Assembly (NCBI GenBank): GCA_013139765.1
Contig: WTAE01000144.1
Span: forward strand, 1 to 32,268
DNA from: Sulfurovum sp.
Lineage (GTDB): Bacteria > Campylobacterota > Campylobacteria > Campylobacterales > Sulfurovaceae
Reading direction: 5' to 3'
DNA length: 32,268 nucleotides
Shown here: piece by piece, positions 18,428 to 29,046 of the stretch
Layout: every line of letters starts with the position of its first letter
Numbering within the stretch: position 1 is the first letter of the stretch
Notes under the pieces: model-generated
The model's input: only the letters and a program-made list of their open reading frames with translations
Told to the model about the DNA's origin: nothing
Database searches by the model: none
Translations under genes and position numbers: made by a program

Positions 18428-19675
18428 ATGATTAAACCAATATTAGTAATTCACAAAACTTTCATCACATCAATGGTATTGCTAGCAGCAGTACATGCCA
18501 ATGAAACACCGGTATTTACCTCTCCCAGCAGTGTTGAAGGTACGATGATCGAAAATGAACTACCCGATACCTCATTTTTTCGCCTTGAATCTGTAGATAA
18601 CTTCTTTACACCCTACAATGAATGGAAAGCATCTATCAACAAAGAACACAACCTTCACTTCGGTGGAGACTATCAAACACTTTACCAAAATGCCAATCCA
18701 AGTCTAACAGATAAAGAGGCTTTTTCTGGAGTATTTAGAATTTACGGTACATACAAAGCCTACAATGCAGACTCTGCCAATTCCGGCTCACTCATCTTTA
18801 AAGTAGAAAACCGTCATACCTTTGGCAATCATTTAGATGCCCAAAACTATGGTTTTTCTGCAGGATATTACGGTATTACAGGTGCATTATTTGGTGACTA
18901 TACGCAACATGATGGTTGGGGACTTACCAACCTCTTTTGGAAACAGTACCTCAATGAAGGGCAAACAACTTTCCAAGTTGGTATCTTGGATCCAACGGAC
19001 TACTTAGGGGTATACGGGCTTATAAATCCCATGACAGCTTTTTCAAACCTCGCTTTTTTATCGGACCAGTCCATGTTTTTGCCAAATCAGGGGTTAGGGT
19101 TGGCTGCTGCAAGTATGTTAGATGAGAACTTTTATGTGATAGCTGGAATTAATGATGCCAATGCAGATGCACAAGAGCTAGGTTTCGATACGTTCTTTGA
19201 AGACAATAAATACTTTACTTCCATAGAGATAGGTTGGACAACAGGACAGGACCGTATCTACTTTGAGAACATTCACTTGACACTATGGCATGTAGATGAA
19301 CATTCAAAGTTTAACGCTTCACCTGAAGGCTGGGGAGCAAACTTTTCAGCTGCATGGTTTGTAGATGACACATGGATGCCTTTTTTAAGAGCAGGATATT
19401 CAGAAGATGGTGCTGCGCTTATGCAAAAAAACATAAGTGCAGGTGTAGGCTACTATGTAAACCAGACAAGAGACCTCTTTGGTTTTGGACTTAACTGGGC
19501 GGACCCCTCTGATGACAGTCTAAAGGACCAAACCACGGCAGAGATGTTTTACCGTGTACAATTGGCACAAAGCATAGCCATCACACCAAGCATACAGTAC
19601 TTTAAAGACCCTGCGTTTTTCCCTGCAGAGTCAAGTATGTGGCTCTTTGGACTAAGAACACGGTTTACGTTTTAA
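18428..19675 (+). CDS. Carbohydrate-selective porin, OprB-like
   Basis: WKASINKEHNLHFGGDYQTLYQNA...GYYVNQTRDLFGFGLNWADPSDD...QSIAITPSIQYFKDPAFFP...FGLRTRFTF. Confidence 0.8.
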   Translation: MIKPILVIHKTFITSMVLLAAVHANETPVFTSPSSVEGTMIENELPDTSFFRLESVDNFFTPYNEWKASINKEHNLHFGGDYQTLYQNANPSLTDKEAFSGVFRIYGTYKAYNADSANSGSLIFKVENRHTFGNHLDAQNYGFSAGYYGITGALFGDYTQHDGWGLTNLFWKQYLNEGQTTFQVGILDPTDYLGVYGLINPMTAFSNLAFLSDQSMFLPNQGLGLAAASMLDENFYVIAGINDANADAQELGFDTFFEDNKYFTSIEIGWTTGQDRIYFENIHLTLWHVDEHSKFNASPEGWGANFSAAWFVDDTWMPFLRAGYSEDGAALMQKNISAGVGYYVNQTRDLFGFGLNWADPSDDSLKDQTTAEMFYRVQLAQSIAITPSIQYFKDPAFFPAESSMWLFGLRTRFTF

Positions 19676-19754
19676 TGCACGTATGAAAAAGTAGATTGGA
19701 GCGCTAGACAAAAGCGTTCTGATGTGTTTTTAAGCTCACATAAAAGGAAAAAGA

Positions 19755-21155
19755 ATGAAAAAATTAGTAAGTGTAATGGCTGCAACAGTAGCCTTGACTA
19801 TATCTCTCTCAGCGAGTCAGATTCTCATAAACAATGTCAATATTTTTGATGGGAAAAATGATAAATTAGAGATGAAAATGAATGTCTTGGTAGAAGACAA
19901 TCTGATTAAGACCATCTCATCAAAAGCTATTGTACATGAAAAAGGTGCAATAGTATTAGACGGGAAAGGTAAAACATTAATGCCTGGTCTTATAGAAGGA
20001 CATGGGCATCTACAGATGAATGGTACCTCTTTAGCAGATATTGAAAATAATCGAGGCTGGGAAGAACTCGCTGTTAGGTCAGTAGCAAAAGCGAAGATGG
20101 CCTTGATGTCGGGATTTACATCTTGGCGTGATATGGGTGGTATGGGAATAGGACTTAAAAAGAGTATAGATGCAGGTTTAGTGGAAGGACCTCGTATTTA
20201 CCCTTCCGGTGCTTTTATAGGACCCACAGGCTCTCACGCAGATTTTAGAAACTATACTACACCAAATGAAACGGTTAATGATATTCAATCAGCTGGCGGA
20301 AGACTGGGTATGACCTTTACTGCAGATGGCGTGGATATGATAAAAACAGGTGCACGACAAAACTTTATGCAGGGAGCAACACAGATCAAAATCATGTCTA
20401 GTGGTGGTGTAGCTTCTGCTTTCGATCCATGGCAACTTGATGCTTATTCTGCAGAAGAGATACGTGCTGCTGTAGAAATAGCAGATGCTTATGGTTCTTA
20501 TGTTGGATCACATGCATATAGTAAAAAATCAATTATACGTTGTTTAGAAAATGGTGTAAAAACGATAGAACACGGTTTTATGTTTGATGGTGACGTTGCT
20601 AAATTAATGGAAGAGAAAGGTGCTTATATCACAACAAATATGCATGCCTTTTCTCCTTACTTAGGAGAAATTGAAGCGATCAAGTCTAGTCCCGCATCTG
20701 CGCGTAAAGCTGCATCTGCTCAAAAAGCTTTTGTTAACTATATTGAAAATGTAAAAAAGTATCAACCAAAATTTGGGTTCCATTCAGATTGTGTGGGTGG
20801 TGTTGAGTCTTGTAAAAAGCAGACAGATCATGAAATATATTTAAGTGCTAAATTCTTAGGAAATTTCTTTGCACTTAAATCATTAACCTCTGTAAATGCT
20901 GAGATTTTAGCCCTTTCAGGTGATGTGCTTAATCCTTATATAGATGGTAAATTAGGAGTGATAGAAGAAGGTGCATACGCAGATATTCTAGTGGTTGATG
21001 GTAATCCACTGAAAGACATCACTGCCATTGGTGGTAATTATAAATGGTTTGATGCAGAGCCTCGTGATGGAGTTAAAGTTTTACGTATCATTATGAAAGA
21101 TGGTAAGATTTATAAAAATAGTTTAACAAAGGGTATGAAGACCAACTTACATTAA
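19755..21155 (+). CDS. Exported amidohydrolase (imidazolonepropionase/prolidase-like)
   Basis: Signal peptide MKKLVSVMAATVALTISLSAS; GKTLMPGLIEGHGHLQ (HxH), IEHGFMFDG, GFHSDCVGG, ADILVVDGNPLKDI. Confidence 0.88.
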   Translation: MKKLVSVMAATVALTISLSASQILINNVNIFDGKNDKLEMKMNVLVEDNLIKTISSKAIVHEKGAIVLDGKGKTLMPGLIEGHGHLQMNGTSLADIENNRGWEELAVRSVAKAKMALMSGFTSWRDMGGMGIGLKKSIDAGLVEGPRIYPSGAFIGPTGSHADFRNYTTPNETVNDIQSAGGRLGMTFTADGVDMIKTGARQNFMQGATQIKIMSSGGVASAFDPWQLDAYSAEEIRAAVEIADAYGSYVGSHAYSKKSIIRCLENGVKTIEHGFMFDGDVAKLMEEKGAYITTNMHAFSPYLGEIEAIKSSPASARKAASAQKAFVNYIENVKKYQPKFGFHSDCVGGVESCKKQTDHEIYLSAKFLGNFFALKSLTSVNAEILALSGDVLNPYIDGKLGVIEEGAYADILVVDGNPLKDITAIGGNYKWFDAEPRDGVKVLRIIMKDGKIYKNSLTKGMKTNLH

Positions 21156-21285
21156 GAAGAATTAGTGCTTAATTAGCGAATACTGTAAAAAGCTTGACCC
21201 TTTACTTTTCTCTTAGTCCACGTATACTGCACGTTTAGACTTTATGCTATAGTAAAGAATAGCCCTCAAAAAGGAGCTTATTGTT

Positions 21286-21765
21286 ATGAAAGATGAAGAA
21301 GCAATAGAGACACAAAAAAAGAATGACTTAAAAACCTTATATAAAAAGTACCACCCTCACCCAATGTTGGTACACTTTCCCATTGCCCTGCACTTCTTTG
21401 CAGGGGCTTTAGACATCCTCTTTTTCTTTCTTCCTAAAAGTGCTTTTGCCTCAGCCATTTTCTATACCTTTTTTGCAGCCGTTGTGACAGGCTTTTTTGC
21501 CATGATCCCTGGCATCTTTTCTTGGTGGATTAACTACAAATTGTCCTGGACGCGTATTTTCATTGTAAAACTTCTACTCTCTGTGCTTAACCTTCTTCTA
21601 GGGCTTGTGGCTATTGAGATTTATTGGCAAAATCCTGAAGTGGTTTTTACACTCTCACTACAAAGTGTCCTCTATCATAGCATTGTCCTAATCACGATGG
21701 TCTTTGTGACGATTGTGGCGTATTATGGGGCAAAACTTACTTGGTCTAAAAAGGATGTTAAATGA
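21286..21765 (+). CDS. DUF2231-like integral membrane protein
   Basis: HPMLVHFPIALHFFAGALDILFF plus four hydrophobic helices. Confidence 0.7.
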   Translation: MKDEEAIETQKKNDLKTLYKKYHPHPMLVHFPIALHFFAGALDILFFFLPKSAFASAIFYTFFAAVVTGFFAMIPGIFSWWINYKLSWTRIFIVKLLLSVLNLLLGLVAIEIYWQNPEVVFTLSLQSVLYHSIVLITMVFVTIVAYYGAKLTWSKKDVK

Positions 21766-23537
21766 GTAAAGAAAAATTAGAGTCAGAACACTTTAACACT
21801 ATTAATGAATCTCCCATCAAGCTAGCAGTTGGCCAGAGAGAAGAAAGTGCTAGTAAACATGAAAGTACCTCTATCCTTATAGGAGGTGCCGCAGGTGCAG
21901 GTATTATGAGCTTGGAAAATGTTTTAACCGATGCCTTTAAACGCTCTGGGTATTTTGTATTTTCCACCAAAGAGTATATGTCTCGGGTAAGGGGAGGAAG
22001 TAACACCACCCTACTACGCATTTCAAATGTTCCCATTTGCGCACCTTGTTGGCAAGTGGATATTTTCATCGCACTAGACAAAGAGGCTTTAGACCATGTG
22101 CAGGAACGTTTAGGGCCTACGACGATCGTGCTTGCTGATGAAAGCATTAAAGATGAAACACTTACCATTACAGCTATGCCTATGTTAGAAGCGGTCAAAG
22201 AAGTGGGGAATCTACGTTATGCCAATGCTTATGTGGCGGGTGTATTGTTTGCTATGTTTTCACTTGACAATCAAAACCTCTCTAAGAGTATAAAGACTTT
22301 GTTAAAAAAACAACACCCAGAAGAGAATGAAACAGCGATGCAAGAGGGCTTTAGCTATGCGACAAGTTTGAGAAGTGTAGAGATGCCAAAACATCTTTCT
22401 GCTCTAGTTCATGATCCAGAAAACATGCATCTTCTCAATGGTTCAAGCGCATCAGGATTTGGCTTTTTACTAGGAGGTTGTAACATGATTACCTCCTACC
22501 CTATGTCCCCCTCTACAGGTGTGCTGAACTTTATGGCTTCCATGTCTAATGAGTTTGAGATAGTTGTGGAACAAAGTGAAGATGAAATTGCATCAATTAA
22601 CATGGTCTTAGGGGGATGGTATAGCGGTGCAAGAGCCATGACATCAACCTCAGGAGGAGGATTTGCACTGATGACAGAAACTATCAGCCTTTCAGGGGTA
22701 AGTGAAACACCAGCAGTGGTTTATCTGGCACAGCGTCCCGGTCCTGCAACAGGTTTACCCACAAGAACAGAACAGGGAGACCTCAATCTCGCCATACACT
22801 CTGGACATGGGTACTTTGGACGTATTGTTTTAGCTCCGGGGGATTTACAGGAGTGTATAGACTATGCCTATCTAGCCGTTGAACTGGCAGACAGATACCA
22901 GATGCCCGTAATTTATCTGAGTGATCAATACTTGGCAGACTCCATTGCTATGATTTCTGATGTTGATTTTTCCGCTTATGAACAACGTAGATATATTCAA
23001 AGAACAGAAGCATCTTATAATCGTTATAGCTTGAAAGATGGCGCTATTAGTCCTAGAGGTGTACCAAGTTTTGGTGAAGGTCTCATCGTCTCTTCTAGTC
23101 ATGAGCATGAAGAGCGTGGTCAAAGTACGGAAAACTATCACATACGTGACCAAATGCAGCAGAAGCGACAAGAAAAAATAAACCTTAGTATTGAAGAAGC
23201 TTTTAAACCTCAAGTCATGGGTCAAGGTGACATTGCAGTCATAGGATGGGGTTCTACAAAAGCTGTCATAGAAGAAGTGCTAAAAGTCTTAAATGATGCA
23301 CAACTCTTTCAAGTACACTTTAACTGGGTGCATCCACTTAATCCAGAGCATTTAAAAGTACTTAAAGAAGCCAAAACTCTTATTGTCATAGAAAACAATG
23401 CTGTAGGAGACTTTGCAGATATACTCAAATCCCATGATGTCAACATAGACCATCGTATTTTACAGTCTAACGGCTTCCCTTTCTTCACAGATCTATTAGA
23501 AGAGAAATTAAGTAAAATCCTAAAGGAGATAAGATGA
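21762..23537 (+). CDS. korA: 2-oxoacid:ferredoxin oxidoreductase alpha subunit (gamma-alpha fusion)
   Basis: ILIGGAAGAGIMSLENVLTDAFKRSGYFVFSTKEYMSRVRGGSN; ITSYPMSPSTGVLNFMA; ATGA overlap with both neighbours. Confidence 0.92.
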   Translation: MSKEKLESEHFNTINESPIKLAVGQREESASKHESTSILIGGAAGAGIMSLENVLTDAFKRSGYFVFSTKEYMSRVRGGSNTTLLRISNVPICAPCWQVDIFIALDKEALDHVQERLGPTTIVLADESIKDETLTITAMPMLEAVKEVGNLRYANAYVAGVLFAMFSLDNQNLSKSIKTLLKKQHPEENETAMQEGFSYATSLRSVEMPKHLSALVHDPENMHLLNGSSASGFGFLLGGCNMITSYPMSPSTGVLNFMASMSNEFEIVVEQSEDEIASINMVLGGWYSGARAMTSTSGGGFALMTETISLSGVSETPAVVYLAQRPGPATGLPTRTEQGDLNLAIHSGHGYFGRIVLAPGDLQECIDYAYLAVELADRYQMPVIYLSDQYLADSIAMISDVDFSAYEQRRYIQRTEASYNRYSLKDGAISPRGVPSFGEGLIVSSSHEHEERGQSTENYHIRDQMQQKRQEKINLSIEEAFKPQVMGQGDIAVIGWGSTKAVIEEVLKVLNDAQLFQVHFNWVHPLNPEHLKVLKEAKTLIVIENNAVGDFADILKSHDVNIDHRILQSNGFPFFTDLLEEKLSKILKEIR

Positions 23538-24379
23538 ATCATCCACTTGACAGAGCAAATATAAACAATGCATGGTGTCCAGGATGTGGAAATTTCGGTA
23601 TCTTAAAACTCATAGAAGAGGTACTGACAGAACTTGAACTTGATGCTAAAAACATTGTGATAGTCGCAGGTATCGGGCAAGCGTCTAAAACACCCTATTA
23701 TATAGATACAAACATGTTTTCTGGTCTTCACGGACGTGCACTACCGGTAGCCACAGCCATTAAAGTTTCTAACCCAACACTCACTGTCATTGCTGAAGGT
23801 GGAGATGGTGATATGTATGGAGAAGGTGGAAACCACTTTATGCACACGGTAAGACGTAACCCAGATATTGTACATATTGTACACAACAACATGGTGTATG
23901 GTCTTACCAAAGGCCAAGCTTCCCCCACAAGTCAAAAAGGTTTTGAAACGCCTGTGCAAGTCAAAGGTGTGAGCTCTGAGCCCTTTAATCCCATTTCTGT
24001 TGCCTTGGCTTTAAGGGCTGGCTTTGTAGCACGTGTGAACATTGGAAATTATGAACATGCTAAAATAGTACTCAAAGAAGCCTTTTTACACAAAGGGTAT
24101 GCTTTGGTAGATATCTTTCAGCCCTGTGTGGTCTTTAACAAAGTCAACACTTATAGATGGTTTAAAGATAACACTTATGAACTAGAAGAAACATACAAGA
24201 CAAATAACTTGATATCTGCCATGGAAAAAGCCCTTGAAGATGCACCTGTGCCTATTGGGGTATTTTATCAAGCGCTTTCCCCTACTTTTGAAGATCATAA
24301 AAGAGGTGAAAATAAAAAGCCTTTATTTGAGATGAAACATGACCTTAAAAAACTCCAGTCATTTTTCGATAGCTATTAA
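23534..24379 (+). CDS. korB: 2-oxoacid:ferredoxin oxidoreductase beta subunit
   Basis: NNAWCPGCGNFGILKLIEEVL; IAEGGDGDMYGEGGNHFMHTVRRNPDI TPP-binding region. Confidence 0.93.
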   Translation: MNHPLDRANINNAWCPGCGNFGILKLIEEVLTELELDAKNIVIVAGIGQASKTPYYIDTNMFSGLHGRALPVATAIKVSNPTLTVIAEGGDGDMYGEGGNHFMHTVRRNPDIVHIVHNNMVYGLTKGQASPTSQKGFETPVQVKGVSSEPFNPISVALALRAGFVARVNIGNYEHAKIVLKEAFLHKGYALVDIFQPCVVFNKVNTYRWFKDNTYELEETYKTNNLISAMEKALEDAPVPIGVFYQALSPTFEDHKRGENKKPLFEMKHDLKKLQSFFDSY

Positions 24380-24447
24380 TTTCTGGGGTAATGACTACAC
24401 CAGCACTACACAGATACCTCTTATCATAAGATAAAAAAGGATTTAAA

Positions 24448-25038
24448 ATGACACATACATTAATGACTTTACCTTTTGACAAAAATGCCTTGGAACCTTT
24501 TATCTCGGAAGAGACCTTAGAGTACCACCATGGCAAACACCATGCAGCCTATATTAACAACCTAAACAAGCTCATTGAGGGTACGAAGTATGAGGAGAGA
24601 ACTTTAGTGGACATTGTCACAAGTTCGGAGGGTGGCATATTTAACAATGCTGCACAAGTGTATAACCATAACTTTTACTTTTCTGGCATGTCTAGTACAA
24701 ACACAGAACCCTCAGAGACATTAAAAGCATTATTATCTAAAGAATTTGGTTCCTTAGAGGCATTTAAAGACCAATTTGTTAGAGAAGCAAGTGCACTCTT
24801 TGGTGCAGGTTGGGTATGGCTTAGCATTGACAAAGAAGGTGCATTACTAATAGAATCTTTCTCCAATGCAGGAAACCCCCTACTCACAGGAAACACACCC
24901 TTAATGACTTGTGATGTTTGGGAACATGCTTACTACATTGACTACAGAAATGTACGGCCTGAATATATTGAAAAATGGTGGGGACTTATTAACTGGGACT
25001 TTGTCTCTCAAAACCTAGCAGCAGTCATTGCAGCATAA
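24448..25038 (+). CDS. sodB: Superoxide dismutase (Fe type)
   Basis: LEYHHGKHHAAYINNLNKL, GIFNNAAQVYNHNFYFSGM, CDVWEHAYYIDYRNVRPEYIEKWW. Confidence 0.95.
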   Translation: MTHTLMTLPFDKNALEPFISEETLEYHHGKHHAAYINNLNKLIEGTKYEERTLVDIVTSSEGGIFNNAAQVYNHNFYFSGMSSTNTEPSETLKALLSKEFGSLEAFKDQFVREASALFGAGWVWLSIDKEGALLIESFSNAGNPLLTGNTPLMTCDVWEHAYYIDYRNVRPEYIEKWWGLINWDFVSQNLAAVIAA

Positions 25039-25176
25039 CACGCGCTAGGTCTTGCAGAGGTGTTGCAAAGATGTTGATAAAACGGAACACTCTAATGCAT
25101 AAAAAGCTATAATTACCATAAGAGTAACGAATATCCTTGCTTTGTAGGGCTATTTGTGATATAAGTACTAAATAAG

Positions 25177-25196
25177 ACTAATTTTATCCGATTAGT
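25177..25196. promoter_or_regulatory. Candidate operator upstream of sufB
   Basis: ACTAAT-TTTATCCG-ATTAGT dyad about 27 nt before the sufB start. Confidence 0.35.
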
Positions 25197-25222
25197 GATT
25201 AGCTAGAATATGAAGGAAACAC

Positions 25223-26662
25223 ATGGCAAATGAAGGGTTAGATAAAGCTCTCTCCGGTGAGTATGCACTCGGCTTTGAGATAGATATCGAAACAGACATT
25301 ATAGAACCAGGACTTAGTGAGAATACGCTTAAGTTCATTTCTAAGAAAAAAGAAGAACCTGAGTGGATGTTAGAACTACGTTTAAAAGCGTTAAAGAAGT
25401 GGGAGTCTATGACAGAACCTCACTGGGCAAAGCTAGACTATACACCTATTGATTACCAAAGCATCTCTTACTTTGCAGCACCAAAAGAGATGATAGACTC
25501 TTTAGATGAGGTAGACCCTAAAATTTTAGAAGCCTATGAAAAACTAGGTATTTCACTTGATGAACAAAAACAACTTGCAGGCGTAAAAGTAGCTGTAGAT
25601 GCAGTTGTGGATTCTGTTTCAGTGAAGACAACCTACTCTGCTGAACTTGAAAAACATGGGGTTATCTTCTGTTCTATTTCAGAAGCCATCCGTGACTACC
25701 CAGAACTTGTCAAAAAATATATGTTCTCAGTTGTGCCTATGGCAGACAATTACTTTGCAGCACTAAACTCTGCTGTCTTTACCGATGGAACATTTGTTTA
25801 CATCCCTAAAGGTGTACGTTGTCCTATGGAGCTTTCTACTTACTTTAGAATTAATGCACTCAATACAGGGCAGTTTGAACGTACACTCATCATTGCTGAT
25901 GAAGGTTCACATGTTTCATACAACGAAGGGTGTTCTGCACCTACACGTGATGAGCATCAACTCCACGCTGCAGTCGTAGAGCTTGTCATCCTCAAAGATG
26001 CTGAGATCAAGTACTCAACCATTCAAAACTGGTACCCTGGTGATGAAAATGGTAAAGGTGGTATTTATAACTTCGTAACCAAAAGAGCCATCTGTGCCGG
26101 TGACAACGCGAAAGTTTCTTGGACACAGGTTGAGACAGGTTCTGCGATTACATGGAAGTACCCTTCTTGTATTTTAAAAGGTGACAACTCTGTGGGTGAA
26201 TTTTACTCCGTAGCAGTCACTACCCTAGCCCAACAAGCAGATACCGGTACCAAAATGATACATATTGGTAAGAACACACGTTCAACCATCATTTCTAAAG
26301 GTATTTCGGCCATGAAAGGTCAAAATACGTATAGAGGATTAGTCAAGATTGCTGCATCTGCGACAGGCGCAAGAAACTACTCAGAGTGTGACTCACTACT
26401 TATTGGGTCTAACTGTGGGGCACATACGTTCCCTTACTTAGAGTCAAAAGATATGCAAGGACAGATAGAACATGAAGCAACCACTTCAAAAATATCAGAT
26501 GAGCAACTCTTTTATTTACGTCAAAGAGGGATTAGTGAAGAAAATGCCGTGAGCATGATTGTGCACGGTTTTTGTAAACAAGTCTTTAGCCAACTCCCTA
26601 TGGAGTACGCGGTAGAAGCAAAAGCATTATTAGAATTAACATTAGAAGGAAGTGTAGGATGA
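25223..26662 (+). CDS. sufB: Fe-S cluster assembly protein SufB
   Basis: [71 protein letters not shown]. Confidence 0.97.
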   Translation: MANEGLDKALSGEYALGFEIDIETDIIEPGLSENTLKFISKKKEEPEWMLELRLKALKKWESMTEPHWAKLDYTPIDYQSISYFAAPKEMIDSLDEVDPKILEAYEKLGISLDEQKQLAGVKVAVDAVVDSVSVKTTYSAELEKHGVIFCSISEAIRDYPELVKKYMFSVVPMADNYFAALNSAVFTDGTFVYIPKGVRCPMELSTYFRINALNTGQFERTLIIADEGSHVSYNEGCSAPTRDEHQLHAAVVELVILKDAEIKYSTIQNWYPGDENGKGGIYNFVTKRAICAGDNAKVSWTQVETGSAITWKYPSCILKGDNSVGEFYSVAVTTLAQQADTGTKMIHIGKNTRSTIISKGISAMKGQNTYRGLVKIAASATGARNYSECDSLLIGSNCGAHTFPYLESKDMQGQIEHEATTSKISDEQLFYLRQRGISEENAVSMIVHGFCKQVFSQLPMEYAVEAKALLELTLEGSVG

Positions 26663-27423
26663 GTACAAAGAACAGCATTATGAAAATAGAGAATTTACAA
26701 GCAAAAATTGGTGACAAAGAGATACTAAAAGGACTTAACCTAGAGTTAGAACCTGGAAAGGTACATGCTATCATGGGACCAAATGGTGCTGGTAAATCTA
26801 CACTTTCAAAAGCCCTTGTAGGTCACTACGATGTAGAAGTCACAGGTGGAGACATCCTTTACAAAGGTGAAAGCATTAAAGAGATGGAACCTGAAGAGAG
26901 AGCGTTAAACGGCATCTTTCTTTCGTTCCAACACCCAGTAGAAATCCCTGGTGTAAACAACTCTTACTTCCTTAGAACTGCACTCAATGCGAAGCTTAAA
27001 CATCAAGGTAAAGATGAGTTAAATGCAGCAGAGTTTTTACGTCTTATGAAAAGCCACTTAGAGAACTTAGGTATGAAAGCTGACATGATTAGCCGTTCAC
27101 TCAATGAAGGTTTCTCAGGGGGAGAGAAAAAGCGTAATGAAATACTTCAAATGCTTATCTTAGAGCCTGAAGTAATAATTCTTGATGAAATTGACTCGGG
27201 ACTTGACATTGATGCGCTTAGAGCAGTATCTGAAGGTATCAATAAAATGAAAGATGGTAAACGTACTTTCTTAGTCATCACACACTACTCTCGTATTCTT
27301 GACTACATTAAGCCTGATTACATTCATGTGTTAAAAGATGGTCGTGTTATCAAAACTGCTGGTCCTGAGCTTGTTGCAGAGCTTGAAGAGCATGGTTACG
27401 ATGACATTGAGGAAGAAAAATGA
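26659..27423 (+). CDS. sufC: Fe-S cluster assembly ATPase SufC
   Basis: [19 protein letters not shown] (Walker A), [36 protein letters not shown]. Confidence 0.97.
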   Translation: MSTKNSIMKIENLQAKIGDKEILKGLNLELEPGKVHAIMGPNGAGKSTLSKALVGHYDVEVTGGDILYKGESIKEMEPEERALNGIFLSFQHPVEIPGVNNSYFLRTALNAKLKHQGKDELNAAEFLRLMKSHLENLGMKADMISRSLNEGFSGGEKKRNEILQMLILEPEVIILDEIDSGLDIDALRAVSEGINKMKDGKRTFLVITHYSRILDYIKPDYIHVLKDGRVIKTAGPELVAELEEHGYDDIEEEK

Positions 27424-28604
27424 AACTCTCTGAGCTAAAAGGTAAAAGTGCAAAGGAACTGACAGCTGTTTTAGGTTTATCTGACAAGGTAAACCTCGCT
27501 GAAAAGTTTGCTACGCTTGACTTACCCAACAAAAAGACAGAAGAGTATCACTACTTTGATGTTGAAAAGCTTTTTGACAAAGAGTATACCCTTTTAGAGT
27601 ATCCTCATGCGCCTATTGCTGAGGGTGAAAAACTTGTTATTACCGATGGTGTGGTTACTTCTGCACCTAAAGGTTTACGTATTTCGTATGCAAATGACAC
27701 AAAAATTGACCCTGCTCATTTTGATGCTATGTATTATTTAGGGCACCTCTTGTGTTCACATACGATTAAAATAGAGATAGATGGTGATGTACAACTAGAA
27801 GTTGAGCACCACTATACACAGTCAAATGCTCTGATTCACTACCGTATAGCCTTGTCTAACCAAGTAAACCGACATTCTACTGTGTATGAAACATTTGTTG
27901 CTGATGACATACAAGATACGCTTGTACTGTATGGTTTTGACTTAGACATTGCTAAAGACTCAACGCTAAGAATGTTAAAACTACAAAACATGTATGACAA
28001 TAAATACAGCATCATTGCTTCACATAAAATGAATGTAGGGAAAAATGCCCAAGCCATCTTTAAAAGTTTTGATTTTGGTGGAGACCATGGTTTACAGCTT
28101 CTCAAAATTGACTTAGAAGAACGTGCACACATAGAAGCAAACCACTTACTTTACGTGAACCAACATTCTCGTCGTGGTACTGTTTCGCAGATTGTCCACA
28201 AAGGTGAGCACTCTACGTCTAAACAAGAAGCAAAAAACATTTTAGATGGTAATACCAGAGGTATTTTTGATGCACTCATCCGTGTGGAAAAGACAGCAAA
28301 ACATACCAAAGCAGAGCAAAACTCTAAAGCCATACTTTTACATGAAAAAGCCTATATGGCTGCAAAGCCTCAGCTTGAAATCTACATAGATGAACTAGAG
28401 GCTTCTCATGGTTCAACCACGGGTCAACTCGATGCAAAACAGATTTTTTACCTACAAAGTCGTGGACTTTCTTATGATGAAGCAAGAAAAATGCTAGTCA
28501 TCGCTTTTGCGAATACGCTCATAGAAAAAGTGATGGATGCAAGATATCAAGAACGTATAAAAGAAGCTTTTGAAGCAGTATTTTATTCAACAAATACAAA
28601 CTAA
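27420..28604 (+). CDS. sufD: Fe-S cluster assembly protein SufD
   Basis: QLEIYIDELEASHGSTTGQLDAKQIFYLQSRGLSYDEARKMLVIAFANTLIEKV. Confidence 0.93.
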   Translation: MKLSELKGKSAKELTAVLGLSDKVNLAEKFATLDLPNKKTEEYHYFDVEKLFDKEYTLLEYPHAPIAEGEKLVITDGVVTSAPKGLRISYANDTKIDPAHFDAMYYLGHLLCSHTIKIEIDGDVQLEVEHHYTQSNALIHYRIALSNQVNRHSTVYETFVADDIQDTLVLYGFDLDIAKDSTLRMLKLQNMYDNKYSIIASHKMNVGKNAQAIFKSFDFGGDHGLQLLKIDLEERAHIEANHLLYVNQHSRRGTVSQIVHKGEHSTSKQEAKNILDGNTRGIFDALIRVEKTAKHTKAEQNSKAILLHEKAYMAAKPQLEIYIDELEASHGSTTGQLDAKQIFYLQSRGLSYDEARKMLVIAFANTLIEKVMDARYQERIKEAFEAVFYSTNTN

Positions 28605-28623
28605 TAACCAAGAAGGAGCAGTC

Positions 28624-29046
28624 ATGTCAATGGAAACAACAATAGCAAACTTTAAAGAGGATTTTGAACTCTTCCCAACAGACAATGAAAAGTTAGAATA
28701 TATTTTTGACCTTGGAAAGAGACATCAAACCCTTCCAGAAGAAGAGAAAAATGAAGCAACTTTTGTACAAGGCTGTGCCTCTGCTGCATGGTTAGTCGGT
28801 GAATGTGCTGAAGGTAAACTTCTTCTACGTGGTGAAGGTACGTCAGAAATGGCAAAAGGTATGCTCACAATGCTTTTAGACATCTTCTCTAACCGTACTC
28901 CAGACGAGATACTCAACTTTGACCCTGCAAAACTGCATGACATGGGTGTGGTGGAACTCCTCTCCCCTGTACGTCAACAAAGTCTTGAAGCCTTCTTAAA
29001 AATGGTGTATGCATATGCACAAAAATGTAAAGAAAGTGCTGCATAA
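28624..29046 (+). CDS. sufE: SufE-family sulfur acceptor protein
   Basis: ATG at 28624 with AAGGAG SD; ATFVQGCASAAWLVGECAEGKLLLRGEGTSEMAKGMLTMLLDIFSNRTPDEIL. Confidence 0.9.
   Translation: MSMETTIANFKEDFELFPTDNEKLEYIFDLGKRHQTLPEEEKNEATFVQGCASAAWLVGECAEGKLLLRGEGTSEMAKGMLTMLLDIFSNRTPDEILNFDPAKLHDMGVVELLSPVRQQSLEAFLKMVYAYAQKCKESAA

Noticed and set aside
22872-23225. 117-aa - strand ORF inside korA
   Set aside because: Shadow of conserved korA coding sequence.
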